A stretch of 64,000 nt of DNA from Microstegium vimineum (GCA_022036555.1 CM039132.1:53850748-53914747); one strand, 5' to 3'; shown: positions 33,209-45,300, counted from the first letter of the stretch. Notes: generated by a model from the letters alone, not told the origin. Made by a program: numbers and translations.

Positions 33209-36200
33209 ATGTCCAGAAACATGACAATTAAGTGCCGATTCACCACCCGTCGCCCTGCGACCGAAGCGCCACAGGATCCAACTAGTGGTGGCGGTGCTGA
33301 ACGTGACCAAGGAGCTGATGACAACCAGCAAGGGGATCAAAGATCTTGGAGCCCTAGCCATATGCTAAACCTAGAAGAGGGCCAAGGAGACGAGGTATTA
33401 ACTTAGGTCATACCTAAAACACGTAGATATAGCCATAAAAGTTTGATGGGGACTTATTTATAAATTTTGAAGCAGGTTCCGCCGGAAGGTCCAAGTACTG
33501 GTGAGAGTTCCAGAAGGACTAAGCGTGGTGCAGCAAAGGTCCCTTAGACAGCTAGACACTGGCACATCTCTCAGTTCGATCAACTAGGGGAGCCGGTGGA
33601 GCCACTTAAAGCATTGGGCCCATACAAGAGTACCATCAGGGCACTTGTAAGGGACTTCATCCCGATCAAATACAAGAAGTGGAATGAAAGTGAGCAAGAC
33701 TCGTGGAGGGTTCCAGGAGTTGAGAAGGAACTAGTTTGGAACAAGCTCAAAGGGTATTTCACTTTCCCTAATGATTGTGATGAAGCGACAGTCAAGAAGA
33801 GGGCCAAGGAAATCATGGGTCACTCCTTCAAGAATTTCAAGGGAAAGTTGCACAAGCTCATCAAGGAGGAAAAAGAACCGAATTTTGCGGGAGGTGAATT
33901 CAGCAAGCAGAGGGACTTCTGGGAGGAGTTCAAGGCTTACAAACTATTCGGTGAGGCCAAGACATCAAGCGAAAGAAACAAAGCAAACTCGCTTAGGTCA
34001 AATAATCCTCACCGTCTAGGATCGCGTGGGTACGTAAGGAAGATTCTGGATTGGGATGCCCAAGTCGAAGCACTAGAGCAGAGCGGCGTTACGCCTCAGA
34101 CAAGCGATTGGCGGCCCAGATCAGTGAACTACGTACTCGCAAGGGGGCACAATACAATCCTGACGGGAGCCTTTCCGCCAGGGCTGAACCCGTCACCGAT
34201 CTCCTCCAGAAGATTTCCACGATCACTGAGGAAGTGCATAGAGGGGCCTGCAGGTCGGATAGAGAAAATAACGTGCTCACGCAAGCACTTGGAAACAAGG
34301 AGCTCCCCGGTCGCACTAGAGGAGCTGGGGTAATTCCTTGGGAGAAAACATTTGAAGGTGAATCCGCTTCCTATAGGAGTCGGGCAAGGGTCAGAACGCA
34401 AAGAGAAGAGGAGTTCCAAAGGATGCGAGAGGAGCTAGAACAGAGCATGGAAGCACGGATAGCTGCTCAAGTGGCGAGCGCTATGCAAACCATGTTTTCG
34501 AGTCAAGGGCCGCATGCAATCCTGGCTTTGAATAGTCCAGTGCCCGGCAAGGGCCGCAGTAGTTGTGGCTCAACCCCTATGCCTGACGATGAAGAGGTCA
34601 ATGCTCCTCATCCGGTGGACGACATCAAAGAACATGTGAATGTCAGGTTGTACATCCGATAGTAGTGGACCAAAGACAAGGTGGCGGTCGGACAAGCATT
34701 TTCAAGAGGAGAGAACATCATTCATGGCAAGCCAGTGCCACTCGGATATGCCAGGGTCAGCATTGATAAGATATTGGATAAGAAGTACAATAAGATACAT
34801 ATTGATTTCCCAGTGGAGGAAGATAGGCCGCGTCTAGTTCACAACTTGGGCACTCATGTCGCCTGGCGCAAACGCTTAATCAAGCTAGATAACCAGCAAT
34901 CTTCGGATGATGATGATGACAGTGAATCATCCCGGTCGCCTCCGCCAAGAGGTTTCTCTCCTCGTCAAGATCCACCGACACCTCCTCCACCGCCAAAGGA
35001 GAAGACTCCTTCTCCATCGCCAAAGGAGAAGACTCCTTCTCCACCGCCAAAGGAGAAGACTCCTCCTCCTCCTCCACCAGCTTCAAAGTCCCTAGGACTG
35101 GGATCTCGACGGCCTAGCTCTAGATCAGGTTCGACTTCGCAACAGAGGAGGTCATCAGCTTCAGTTGGTAAAGATCCCAAGATGACTAGTAAAAGGCGGC
35201 AGCCAGTGCCGACTAAGGACGATATTCTACGAGCTCAGATTGCAGAAAAGGCCGCCAAACTTGCCTTGTATGAACGATTGACTTATATACCTGAGAAACA
35301 GAGCCAATTTGAAAGGAAAAGCAAAAATCCGGGTAACCAAGAAAGAGCTAGAGAAATACACACCTTTCAGCAACTAGAGATACAAAACTTGGCCACGGAC
35401 CTGAATATAAGCATGGAGGATGCCGAGAATCTCTATTTTGAAAAAACTGATTTTGAAAAGGCCAAAGTTGCATACAAGTTTGAACTAGGCAAGCCTATGG
35501 TCGCCAGCCAAGAAGAGTATACAAATTTACCAACAAACATGCGACAGTTGCATGATTATTACATCATAGATAGTAACAACAGCAAAGACAAGAATGCAAC
35601 CTTTGAAGTATGCATCCCTCCATGTTTTATTTTTAATCATCCTGAAGAAGTTGTGCATACTATTCATTATGAAGACCTCTTTCAACTCTTTCAACGACGC
35701 TCGCTGGATGTGCAGATTATGATGTTATGGACTATGTAAGTACCATACCTTAACAACGTTATAATAAACTATGTGATCTGCATTTGAATATATCCATGCA
35801 TGTTTATTTTGCAGGTCTGTAGCAAAATTTTGCCTTCAAAAACGAAATAGCAATTTTGACTTCTTGGACCCCATCTATGTAAATGAGACAACATGCAAAG
35901 CCGGTCTCCAAGATCTGTATGTCTCAGCAAGTTTGAAGATAGAGTTTGAAAGAATGTTCTCAGTCGGCAAAACAAACGCACTGCTAACCTACAATTGCGA
36001 GTATGTGTTCTCGACCCTTACTTAAGTGTTTTTTTCTTGATATATCATTCAATAACATGAACTTTGTGATTGCAGCAACCATTACGTCCTCGTAGATATA
36101 ATTCTTAAAAATTCAACTATCGAGGTGTGGGACTCAAAAAAGAAGCCACTTAAACTTATCGAACCCCTAGTCAAAGTGCTAAATATGTAAGTGAACCCAA

Positions 36201-36728
36201 TATCACCACACTTTTCAATCACATATGATATTGTAATTAATAATGTCCTGAGCCTTCACACTTCATTTACATTGTCACATAGAATGAAGGCGTTACCTGA
36301 TTGGAGAAATGTGGAGCCTAAGATGCAGAAGAAATGGAGAGAACCATTCAGAGTGGAGTATATGAAGAAGGTCAAGGCCCTAGATCAACCAATGGGGAAC
36401 AACGAATGCGGGTTCTATGTGATGTGGACAATGCTTTGCTACTTTGGCGCAAAACTAGGAATAGGAGATGGCATGGTACGTACGCGTCGCATTTTAATTC
36501 TATTGTTTTGTCTTACGTATGTGCATCTCAATATCATCTTATATCAATTTACAGCGCAAAGATCAGGGCCACAATAGGTTGGTGGATTTTGAGATAAGAG
36601 GATTTCAAGAGGAGATAGCAGCTCTTATTCTGGACGATATAGTGTATAGAAAAGGATGTCTATCCATTGTGAAGAGTAAAGACTTCAAGAAGAACTATAG
36701 AAAAGACCGACTCGAAAGGCTATTGTAA
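33209..36728 (+). pseudogene. CACTA Transposase_24 / Ulp1-like protease gene, broken
   Basis: The second gene of the CACTA element. Coding exons are about 33209-33394, 33476-35735, 35815-36000, 36076-36186, 36283-36475 and 36555-36728, with matching GT-AG phases. The N-terminal half is a Transposase_24 (Ptta/En/Spm) protein: HWHISQFDQLGEP, then DFIPIKYKKWNE, and later GCRSDRENNVLTQALGN and PGRTRGAGVIPW. A Pro/Ser/Lys linker repeats PPPKEKTPSP. The C-terminal half is an Ulp1-type cysteine protease: NHYVLVDIILKN then EVWDS (His, Asp), and QPMGNNECGFYVMW (Gln, Cys). Breaks: TAG at 33545-33547, a frameshift at about 34040-34090 and TAG-TAG at 34660-34665. The protease exons are open. Ulp1 domains in CACTA elements may process SUMO-like or host proteins; their role is not established. 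Confidence 0.85.
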
Positions 36729-36961
36729 TGCGACAATTAATTCGATACTTTAAGTTTTGTTTGGATGTTTTGTAATAATTATTATAAATGTGTGATGGGT
36801 TTGTATTGTCGCTAGTCCACAACCACCTTCAATTCACATCGATATCAAATGGTTCGATAGCAAACACCTCCACGATCTCCCACCCCACCACCTCTACCAT
36901 AAACCCTAATCCAGAAACCCCAAATGAAAATAAAACAATTAAAAATATAATTTTAAAAAAT

Positions 36962-37185
36962 AATATCATTGTCGGTTGGGGTGTCAAACCGACAGTGATG
37001 GCTCAAGCATCACTGCCGGTTGGTGTTACAAACCGGCAGTGATGCTTGAGCCATCACTGCCGGTTGGTAACACGAACCGGTAGTGATGGCATGAGCTCAT
37101 CACTGCCGATTTGCCAGTGCCGGTTCAAAAACCGCCACTGAATGAGGGTTTTGAACCGGCACTGTTTGCCGTTTCTGTAGTAGTG
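36962..37185 (+). promoter_or_regulatory. Right CACTA terminus: subterminal motif array and TIR
   Basis: About ten CACTGCCGG/CCGGCAGTG variants, mostly as inverted pairs, run into the 16-bp terminal repeat CGTTTCTGTAGTAGTG. The last motifs near the end are degenerate (GTGCCGGTTCAAAA and its inverted partner). Confidence 0.85.
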
Positions 37186-37198
37186 ACTGTGCTAGATA

Positions 37199-37513
37199 CT
37201 CCCTCTAATCCATACCCCCATACCCCCAGAAAGAAAATCGTTCACGACATGATTATGTATATCAAGGAGTGATAATTAATTAGAGAGTATTTTTCACTGT
37301 TTACTCCTATTAAATATTGTTTCGGATGCGTTCTATACATGAAAGAACCTCAGCTCAATCGGCTAGTACTTTTGTTAGCGCGCGCTGAGCGGCTAAGCCA
37401 TTAATGCCGCCGCTAAGCGCGTGTCCAAGAGCGGCTCCGCACAGCAACAACGACATGCTTTGTGAAAACGGACTAAAAGCCCAGTACAATTTTCTTTCTG
37501 GATATAGAGGGAG
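37199..37513. mobile_element. Stowaway MITE right of the CACTA element
   Basis: Flanked by TA, with ends CTCCCTCTAATCC and (reversed) CTCCCTCTATATCCAGAAAG. The left copy carries a short insertion before CCAGAAAGAAAATCG. With the element at 26466 it brackets the CACTA insertion. Confidence 0.7.
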
Positions 37514-37552
37514 TACTGTGAAACAATATAGGAATAGGACGAGACTTAAATT

Positions 37553-37586
37553 ATCATTACCAAGGGAGTACTGTGCTAGATATAGG
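37553..37586 (+). other. Paralogous 'empty site' of the CACTA insertion
   Basis: Reads ACTTAAATTATCATTACCAA, GGGAGTACT, GTGCTAGATA without interruption. The sequence left of the CACTA element (26642-26670) and right of it (37186-37198) match the two halves, with one ACT. It is a related copy of the pre-insertion site, 370 bases downstream of the filled one. Confidence 0.7.
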
Positions 37587-37640
37587 ACACCAGGACGAGG
37601 AGTCGAGGACCGGCAAGCAAATACTAGTGCTCCTACTAGC

Positions 37641-37686
37641 TAGATATAGATATAGATATAGATATAGATATAGATATAGATATAGA
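37641..37686 (+). repeat. (GATATA)n microsatellite
   Basis: About seven copies of TAGATA/GATATA. Confidence 0.9.
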
Positions 37687-37908
37687 GGGTACCATAGAAA
37701 ATTATGCTAGAAAAAGTTATCTCCGTCCGAAATTATAAAGTCAGTCACAAAGCATCTCAAAATGTAGATTTTGTATTATTTTCAAGAAACAAAGGTACTA
37801 TATACAGTAGTGTCAATTAATTAGCAGGACTTTATAATGAAATGTGATGGAACCTATCATTCCAAAATGGAGGCATGCACCCTGAACTTACATACAGCAC
37901 ACCCTTCG

Positions 37909-38132
37909 TATCAAATTAACTCTCGTTTTGGGTTTCTGTGTCACAACTTTGATTTGATTTATATAAAAATATATAACATTTATGTCTTTAAATAAATTTA
38001 TTAAAAAACTAGATTAAAAGATCCATCTAATAATATCAAATATGTATCATAATTATTAATAATTTTTATATAAAACTAATCTAAATTATTTCTCAAAAAG
38101 TGAAAAAAATAGATATTTTAGGACGGAGGGAG
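37909..38132. mobile_element. Stowaway MITE, same family as 11234-11445
   Basis: The right end is GGACGGAGGGAG-TA and the left end is degenerate (CACCCTTCGTATC). It shares long blocks with the element at 11234-11445 in reverse orientation, including GTTGTGACACAGAA and ATGATACATA-TTGAT. Confidence 0.75.
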
Positions 38133-38816
38133 TACGTAGTAGCGGATTAGCCTGCAACTTGTATGCAAAGCAGACTCTGATTTGACAGCATTGCAGCTGC
38201 GGCATCAGATGCCAATACGACTTCCACGACGACGACGACGATGCAAATGTCGGGAAATTTCAGCTAGCGGGACGCAAGGACATGCATGTTCGTTCTGATG
38301 GATAGGATGTCTCTGCACATCAGCACATGCATGGCAACAACGACAGAAGGCATCGATGATTGCTGCTGCTGGGCACTGCATGATAGTACATGATCGGACT
38401 GCATTGCTCGATAGGAGGTTGCAATGCAAGGGAAAATGTGGTGAAGCTTTCGGACGTGTGCCGCCAAATTGTCAATAGCTGGCTAGTAATAAGGACATGC
38501 ATGTTTTGTCACTGAACCTGTCGTCGATCATGCATGTCGGGTCAGGAAAGTAGAAGGGGCGACGGGTCTCAGCGAGGCCGCAGTGGTCACTGGACTGACT
38601 GACTGACGGTCGCACCGCACGACCAGGTCAAGTACAATGAAATGCAATGCAACGCGCTATCTTAGCTGTGCTCCTCCATCGTCTTTCTGCTAGCAGCTGA
38701 CCGATCCTCACAGTCATCGCGAGGGGTCGGTCGGTTTCTTAATTCGTCGCTTTGCTTTGTCTCTCCGGTCTGATTGTATTGTCTGAAGAAGCCAACCATC
38801 AGTAGTTACTAGTACA
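38133..38816. other. Intergenic DNA
   Basis: No gene supported. ATG/CATGCAT-rich sequence gives many short spurious frames. Confidence 0.35.
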
Positions 38817-39062
38817 TTATAGGTACTGTATTATACTACTGTACATTACAGCCTCTTCGATCAGGCAGTCAGGTATCTCTCGCTCTCTGCCAGCTTCAAG
38901 CCTGCTTCCTGACCCTGACGCCAACGCGGCGATGGCTGTGTCCACTGTCGAGGTCTCCCCGGGAGCTGGGAACGTACGCGCGTCGTCCGAGCGATGCACC
39001 ACGCCCTGCCTGTCGCTGTCGGCACCTCCGATGCACTCCACCATCGTCGCTGCTAGCTCCAT
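38817..39062 (-). CDS. Possible small protein, unrecognised
   Basis: A minus-strand frame of 81 codons starting MELAATMVECIGG and ending at a TAA at 38817-38819. A TATA-like TATAAAGTATAAAAA lies about 125 bases upstream (near 39190-39205). There are no domains, no signal peptide and no similarity that I recognise. The composition is mixed and slightly acidic. The frame stays open upstream of the Met, so the start is uncertain, and a plus-strand frame covers the same region. It could be a real short gene, a fragment or chance. Confidence 0.25.
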   Translation of the reverse strand: MELAATMVECIGGADSDRQGVVHRSDDARTFPAPGETSTVDTAIAALASGSGSRLEAGREREIPDCLIEEAVMYSSIIQYL

Positions 39063-40009
39063 GCGTCGTCTCCGAGCGAGACAGCCGGAACACGACGACA
39101 GCGACTTGAGTGGCCAGTGGGCAGTGGCTGACAGGGTCGTCGTCTCCGCCGCGAGCGAGCTCCTCGATCGACGTCGACGGCCGGATAACGCGTTTTTATA
39201 CTTTATACTAGAGTTCTTGTTTTTTTTTTCAGCAGGCGACCGGATCAGCACACTGCCCCACGGTATGTATTGTACGCAGGTCAGGTCGATCGGTCGGTCG
39301 CCCGGCCGGTTGCTAGGCGCCATGTGTTTCATTATTCCCTGTGGTCTGCCTTCCTTGAGATTCAGGCTGGAGTTGCTGCAGTTTTTCGGCCCAGTCCAGG
39401 GTCGACGAGGACTGAAGACGAACCTGAACCTTTTCAGCTGGAACAATTCAACGGCTTCGACGACAGTCTTCAGTTCAGAATTCAATTCAGATAGATACCT
39501 CCTGTGCGGCTGCCTCTCTCGATATATTAGTACTACTACTAGTAAGTGTGATCAGTCAAATTGAAGAATAATGCAAGCAAGCATGCGTGCATACACAAAC
39601 CGTTGTGTGACGACTGGACTGTCAACGGTGCACACGGACTGTACGGACAGGCGGCATCGTCGTCACTCACCTCTCTGATGGACCAGCGTCGTCCACGTAC
39701 GTACGAGTCAATCAGTCAGAAGACAAACACACCATCATCGCTTTCTCTCTTACCATTTCCAAATTCCAACTACGAAGGAGTGAGTGGGTTATTATTATCC
39801 TGAAATGCACACAAACGTACGCGGTTTGAAAAAATATGCAAGAAAGAACGAAATTGAGGACCTTGCCCTGCGCCACACTCCCGTCCCCATCCAATGGCTG
39901 ATTCGACCGGCAATTCGATCTAATGATGCTAGCTGCTTCTTTGACTGCTCTGCTAGCTATCGCGCGTTAGCAGTCTCCTTCACCATAGAAGGTAAGGTGA
40001 AAATTGCGT
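39063..40009. other. Intergenic DNA, possible promoter of the small minus-strand ORF
   Basis: Contains the TATA-like sequence near 39190-39205 and GTACGTAC-rich short palindromes. No gene supported. Confidence 0.3.
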
Positions 40010-40113
40010 AAGAGCATGTGTCGTGCTACTAAGTACCCTTAGATTTACTCTAAGATACGTACACACACATCTTAGAGCGAATTTGAGGATGTATAGCAGG
40101 GCATATGCCCTTA
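40010..40113. mobile_element. Short Tourist-like foldback MITE
   Basis: The left half (GAGCATGTGTCGTGCTAC, TTTACTCTAAGAT) and the reversed right half (GGGCATATGCCCTGCTATAC, TTCGCTCTAAGAT) pair along most of about 104 bases. TAA/TTA sits at the edges, so the exact target duplication is uncertain. Confidence 0.5.
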
Positions 40114-40437
40114 GAGTAGAGACCAATCAGGTTTGCTGTGGTGTGAGCAACGTATAGGTACCTACATATACGTACGTTAGGCCGCCGAGCTCTGAATTCT
40201 GATGATTCGTAGTACGTACGAAAAGGGACTTTCTTTCTTCAATTTGTTCGTTAACTTCACACCAAACTTTTACCCATATATAAGCGGCCGGTGTTTTAAT
40301 TAAATCAGTCAATAATTCGACATACATACATACATATATACAGACAGACGTTTACTGTATGTATGCATGCGTACAGATCGAGTTCACTGGTGTGCATATA
40401 TCATCTGGTCTCGCGTTCAGATTCAGCATCATATCAG

Positions 40438-40922
40438 TGTTGGAATTAGATCTCCTCCCGTTAGGCCCAACGGACTAACGGGCCCTAGGTCATGCGCCCT
40501 GATCGGGGGCGCCCAACCTTGTGGTTGGTGGACCCCCGTCGCACAGTGCTATAAAGACTAGGTGGGGGCCAGGGCGCCAGGCACGCGAAACGAGGTTCAC
40601 TGGCCGCCGCCAACTCCCCACCGACATATAAACCCTAGACCGATCTAGAAGGGGTGCTGCCAGCGGCGGGAAGCTCCACTGACGCCGGCGAGCACCCGGA
40701 TGACGACTGACGGGATCACCGACGCTACTACGACGCCCACGGCCGACGGCGGCTCCAACCCCAACACCGCCGCCGCCACTGCAACTCATCCGGTTGATGG
40801 ATCCGGTCGGTATTCCATCTCTCTCTCTCTACCCTTCTTTATGCATGAACCGCACTCTACCTATCAACTAGAACCCGTTCTATCCTCTGGATCCGCTCCT
40901 AGACAATCCTAGAACTCTATCA
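40438..40922 (+). repeat. 5' LTR (485 bp)
   Basis: TG...CA ends. TATAAAG at 40550-40556 is the likely promoter TATA box. An open frame inside (40700-40912) is shared by both LTRs but looks compositional. Confidence 0.95.
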
Positions 40923-40923
40923 A

Positions 40924-40933
40924 TGGTATCAGA
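40924..40933 (+). other. Primer-binding site
   Basis: TGGTATCAGA, one base after the 5' LTR, complementary to the 3' end of initiator methionine tRNA as in most plant Copia elements. Confidence 0.85.
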
Positions 40934-42376
40934 CGCCTCCTACGGAGGGGATCCATTCGGATCTAAGCCGAATCGGCTCAAACGAATTGAAACCCTAACC
41001 CTAAATCATGAACTCAGAGGGCTAGGGAGAACTTGAATGCGTGAAAGCATAGATCGGGATGAAAGAAAACACACAAATCGAAACACTCATATCCCGACCC
41101 AAAGAAACCGCATGAATATGAAACCGAAAATGAACCCTAACCCTAACTGACAGGGGCGACCAAGAAGTGGAGCTCCTACCTGGGGCTCACCTGGGGCTCG
41201 GTCGTCCTTGCCGGCGCGCGGGAAGAACGCGACCTCCGGTGAGGTCACGCCACCGTGCGGCCTCTGTCGTTGCGGCGTGCGGTCACCGCAGCTAGCCCGC
41301 TCGACGGCGGCGCGTCCACACCTCGGTGGGCGCGCGCATCGGCGAGGAGGCCGGCGGCGGCAGCGCTGTCTTCTCCTTCTTCGGCCGGTCGCCTAGGGCC
41401 GCCGCCGCTCTCTCGCTCTCGGCCGCCGCTGCGCAAAGGAGAAAGGGGAAGGGGAAGAATGAATTAGGGTTCGGGGGGAACCGGCCGTCGGTGGGTTTTG
41501 TTCCACCGAAATCGACGCGCAGCCGTCCGATCCCCGAAGCCCTAGATCCGACGGCCGCTGCGCCTGCTCCCTGCGGCTGGGCCACATTGAGCCCAGGCGG
41601 GTGGGCACTTTCCCGGCCCAAGCCCACGTTGCGGCCTGGGGGAGAGGGGGAGCCCCGCGCGCGGTCTGTTGGACCGAAATGGCCTCTGGGCCACTCGATT
41701 TGAACCGGCCCGTGAACTGAACAGTGCGATTTTTCATTTTTTTATTTTCCAGAAATCAAATGAAATTGATATTTGAATAAATTTGAAATGAAATTTGGTG
41801 AATTGTTTCTCTGAACAAATGTTATCCAACGATAATTTAATTCAGAGAATAATCACATGAAGAATATTCTGGAAAATAATATTTTTGAACAATTTTATTT
41901 TATTTTCCAGAAACATTAAATCGAATCACTTGATATTTGAATTTGAATTGAAATTTGATGAATTTTTTCTCCATACAAAATTTTATCCAACGATAATTTT
42001 TGTTTAGAGAACAATATAAATTGAATTTTCTGGAAAATAAGAGTATGAACAATTTTTTATTGTTTCCGCTGCGAAGAAAATATTGAATTTCCCTCTTAAT
42101 TAAATTTGAACCAACGGGATAATTTAATTTTGAGTGGATTATGAATTTTCGATAATTTTGATGAGATTATAATATTGTTATTTTCTGACCAACGTTGTTA
42201 ATAGCATTATTATAATGAATAGCTATGCATTTATTTTACTTCTGCCCAACGGTGATGTATAAATTTTTGCATAGATGAATTGTATGTTTTAATTTTAACC
42301 AACGTTAAGTTAAGGCATGCAATTTTATGATGAATGTTTCTCACTTTTCTTTGGACAAATTTCAGGAGTTAAAGAA
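40934..42376 (+). other. Long untranslated leader of the Copia element
   Basis: About 1.4 kb with no retrotransposon gene. 41150-41720 is GC-rich with overlapping compositional frames. 41745-42060 holds two similar AT-rich stretches of about 165 bases, each with TTTTCCAGAAA, TTGATATTTGAAT and ATCCAACGATAATTT. Confidence 0.6.
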
Positions 42377-45300
42377 ATGGTGAATATAAACAACATTCCT
42401 CCGCTCAACGGTACCAACTACCGTATGTGGCGGGAGAAGTACGAACTGGAACTTGCATTGGCAGATATCGATCTTGCCATCACTTCCCCGTGTCCTACTA
42501 TTCCAGAGGAATCGGAGAAGAGAACTGATGAAACTGACGAAGCATTTCATGCCCGAAAGCGTGACTTTGCTGAAATCAGAATGAAATATGATATTGAACA
42601 CAGGCGTTGGATTCAATCCAACAGAAAATCTCTGTTGGTGGCGAAAGCCACCATTGAAGACCAAATCTGAGGGTCAATCCCAGAATGCATCACCGCCATT
42701 GACTACCTTGAAAGGGTAAAGAGTCAGTTTACTGGGTCTTCCAAGGCCACAGCAAGCATAATGATACATAAACTTGTATCTGAGAAATACAATGGTGGTG
42801 GTGTGCGTCAGCACATATTGAAAATGAACACAATGGTAGCAAAATTAAAGACAATGGATTTAGGGATCAATGACAAGTTCCTCATTCACTTGGTCTTTCT
42901 TTCTCTGCCAAAAGAATTTGAAACTTCCAGTGCAAGGAATGCTTCAAGAGAGGGCATTACAAGAGAGATTGCCCTGTCTACCTGAAAAAGTTACTAAAGA
43001 AAGGTGATGATACTATCACATTTGTAGATGAATCCCTATTTTTATGTTATTCGAACACCTCTTGGTGGATTGATTCAGGTGCAACAATTCACGTTTCGAA
43101 TTCTTTACAGGGGTTAAGTGGGAGGAGAACCCTGCAAAGAGGAGAAAGAACGATTAAAGTTGCGAATGGAGTACAAGCTGGAGTTGAAGCCATTGGCGAT
43201 CTAGCTTTAGAATTAAAAGATGGCTTTGTACTTAAGCTTAGAAATGTACTCTATGTTCCCTCTTTACGTAAGAATTTAATAAGTGTTTCGAAACTCGATG
43301 ATGATGGATTTGGCTGTGATTTTGGTAATGACAGATGTGAACTATTTGATAATAATGATAAGTGTGTTGGTCTTGCCTTCCGACAAGACAAGCTTTATTT
43401 ATTATCTCTTGCTGAAAATGCGAATCATGAATGTGATGTTGTGAATGTCTCCCAATCTACAAATAAGAATAAGAAGAGGAAGAGAAATGAAAGCGACTCT
43501 TCGAAATTATGGCATTGTCGTTTGGGCCATATTTCGAGGGGAGAATAGAATGCTTAGTGAAACAATCGATTCTTCCGCACTTAGAATTCTCCGATTTAGA
43601 ACAATGTGTTGATTGCATCAAAGGAAAATATGTTAAGAAAATAAAGAAAGATGCTAAACGAAGCACGAGAGTATTAGAAATAATCCACACGGACATTTGC
43701 GGTCTATTCCCAATGAAAAGCGTGGATGGTTATGATTCGTTCATAACATTCACGGATGATTACTCTCGTTATGGCTATATTTATCCAATTAAAGAAAGAA
43801 CAGAAGCATTGGATAAATTTAAGATATTTAAAGCCGAAATTGAAAATCAACACAACCTGAAAATAAAGATAGTTCCATCAGACCGTGGTGGAGAGTATTA
43901 TGGGCGACATACCCCGTATGGTCAAATTTCAGGTCCCTTTGCAAGGTTCCTACAGGAAAATGGCATAATCGCTCAATACTCCACACCGGGGGAGCCTCAG
44001 CAGAATGGAGTGGCTGAAAGAAGAAATCGTACTCTAATGGATATGGTGAGAAGCATGATGAGTTACTCCACACTACCGATTGATTTATGGATGGAGGCAC
44101 TGAAAACCGTCATTCATATACTTAATTGAGTACCAAGCAAGTCGGTGCAGAAAACACCATATGAATTATGGACAGGAAGAGAACCCTCACTTAAGCACTT
44201 ACGTGTATGGAGTTGTCCAGCTGAGGCAAAGGTTTTTAACCCAAATATTGGAAATTTAGACTCCAAGACTGTCAGCTGCCATTTCATTGGCTATCCAGAA
44301 AGATCGAAAGGATATCGATTCTATTGTCCTCATAGATACACGAAATTTATTGAAACAAGACACGCTGTGTTCTTGGAGGATGACATGATCAGGGGGAGCA
44401 AGGTAACACATGAAATTAGACTTGAGGAGAAGCGGGTACATGTACCTACTCCGATGGTTGAAGAACCATACTTTATGTTACCTGCTACCGATGTTGCACC
44501 AGCAGTACAGGATACTGTGGTGACAACGCCTGTTGTGAATTTTCCCATAGCAACAACAAATGAACAAGAGGAACTTGTCCATCAGGAGCCTATAGAATCA
44601 GATGTTGCTAATGAGGAAAAACAACAACAGCCCATAGTGGACCAAGTCCCAGAGGCCCCTAGAAGGTCTCAAAGAACTAGAAGGTCAGCTATTCCAGATG
44701 ATTATGAAATTTATGAAACTGAAGAATTTCATATGGAAGATGACCCTATAACTTTTGAAGAAGCCATGAGAAGTGAACACTCATCGAAGTGGCTTCAGGC
44801 CATGGAAGATGAGATAAAATCTATGAATACCAACAAGGTTTGGGTTCTAGAAAACATTCCTAAAGGAGCTAAGAAAGTAGGATCCAAATGGGTCTACAAG
44901 ACGAAATATGACTCCCAAGGGAATATTGAAAGACACAAAGCGCGACTTGTGGCTAAGGGTTTTACCCAAAGAGAAGGGATTGATTACAATGAAACCTTTT
45001 CCCCGGTTTCTTGTAAAGATTCTTTCAGAATTATTATGGCACTTGTGGCTCACTATGATCTAGAATTACATCAAATGGATGTAAAGACCGCATTCCTAAA
45101 TGGGGATTTGGATGAAAATGTCTATATGGCACAACCAAAAGGTTTTGTCGTAAAAGGAAAAGAAAATATGGGATGTCGTCTGAAAAGATCCATTTATGGT
45201 TTGAAACAAGCTTCGAGACAGTGGTACTTGAAGTTTGATAAAACTATAAAAGGTTTTGGGTTTACAGAAAATGTCGAGGACAATTGTATCTATGTGAAAT

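Larger units (their letters stand above)
26671..37185 (+). mobile_element. CACTA (En/Spm-type) transposon, 10,515 bp, complete ends
   Basis: The left end CACTACTACAGAAACG and the reversed right end are identical over 16 bases. ACT is duplicated on both sides (26668-26670 and 37186-37188), the 3-bp duplication typical of CACTA elements. The subterminal regions carry many inverted copies of a CACTGCCGG-type motif. Inside, on the plus strand, are a tnp2-type transposase block (27530-30789) and a Transposase_24/Ulp1 block (33209-36728), the usual two-gene content. Between them lies an internal array of the same motif with its own TATA box. Both genes carry nonsense codons and frameshifts, so as read the element is non-autonomous, but its cis sequences look usable in trans. 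Confidence 0.95.

Noticed and set aside
40700..40912. ORF starting MTTDGITDATTTP, also present at 46779-46991
   Set aside because: It lies wholly inside both LTRs, so it is repeated because the LTR is; nothing supports a protein.
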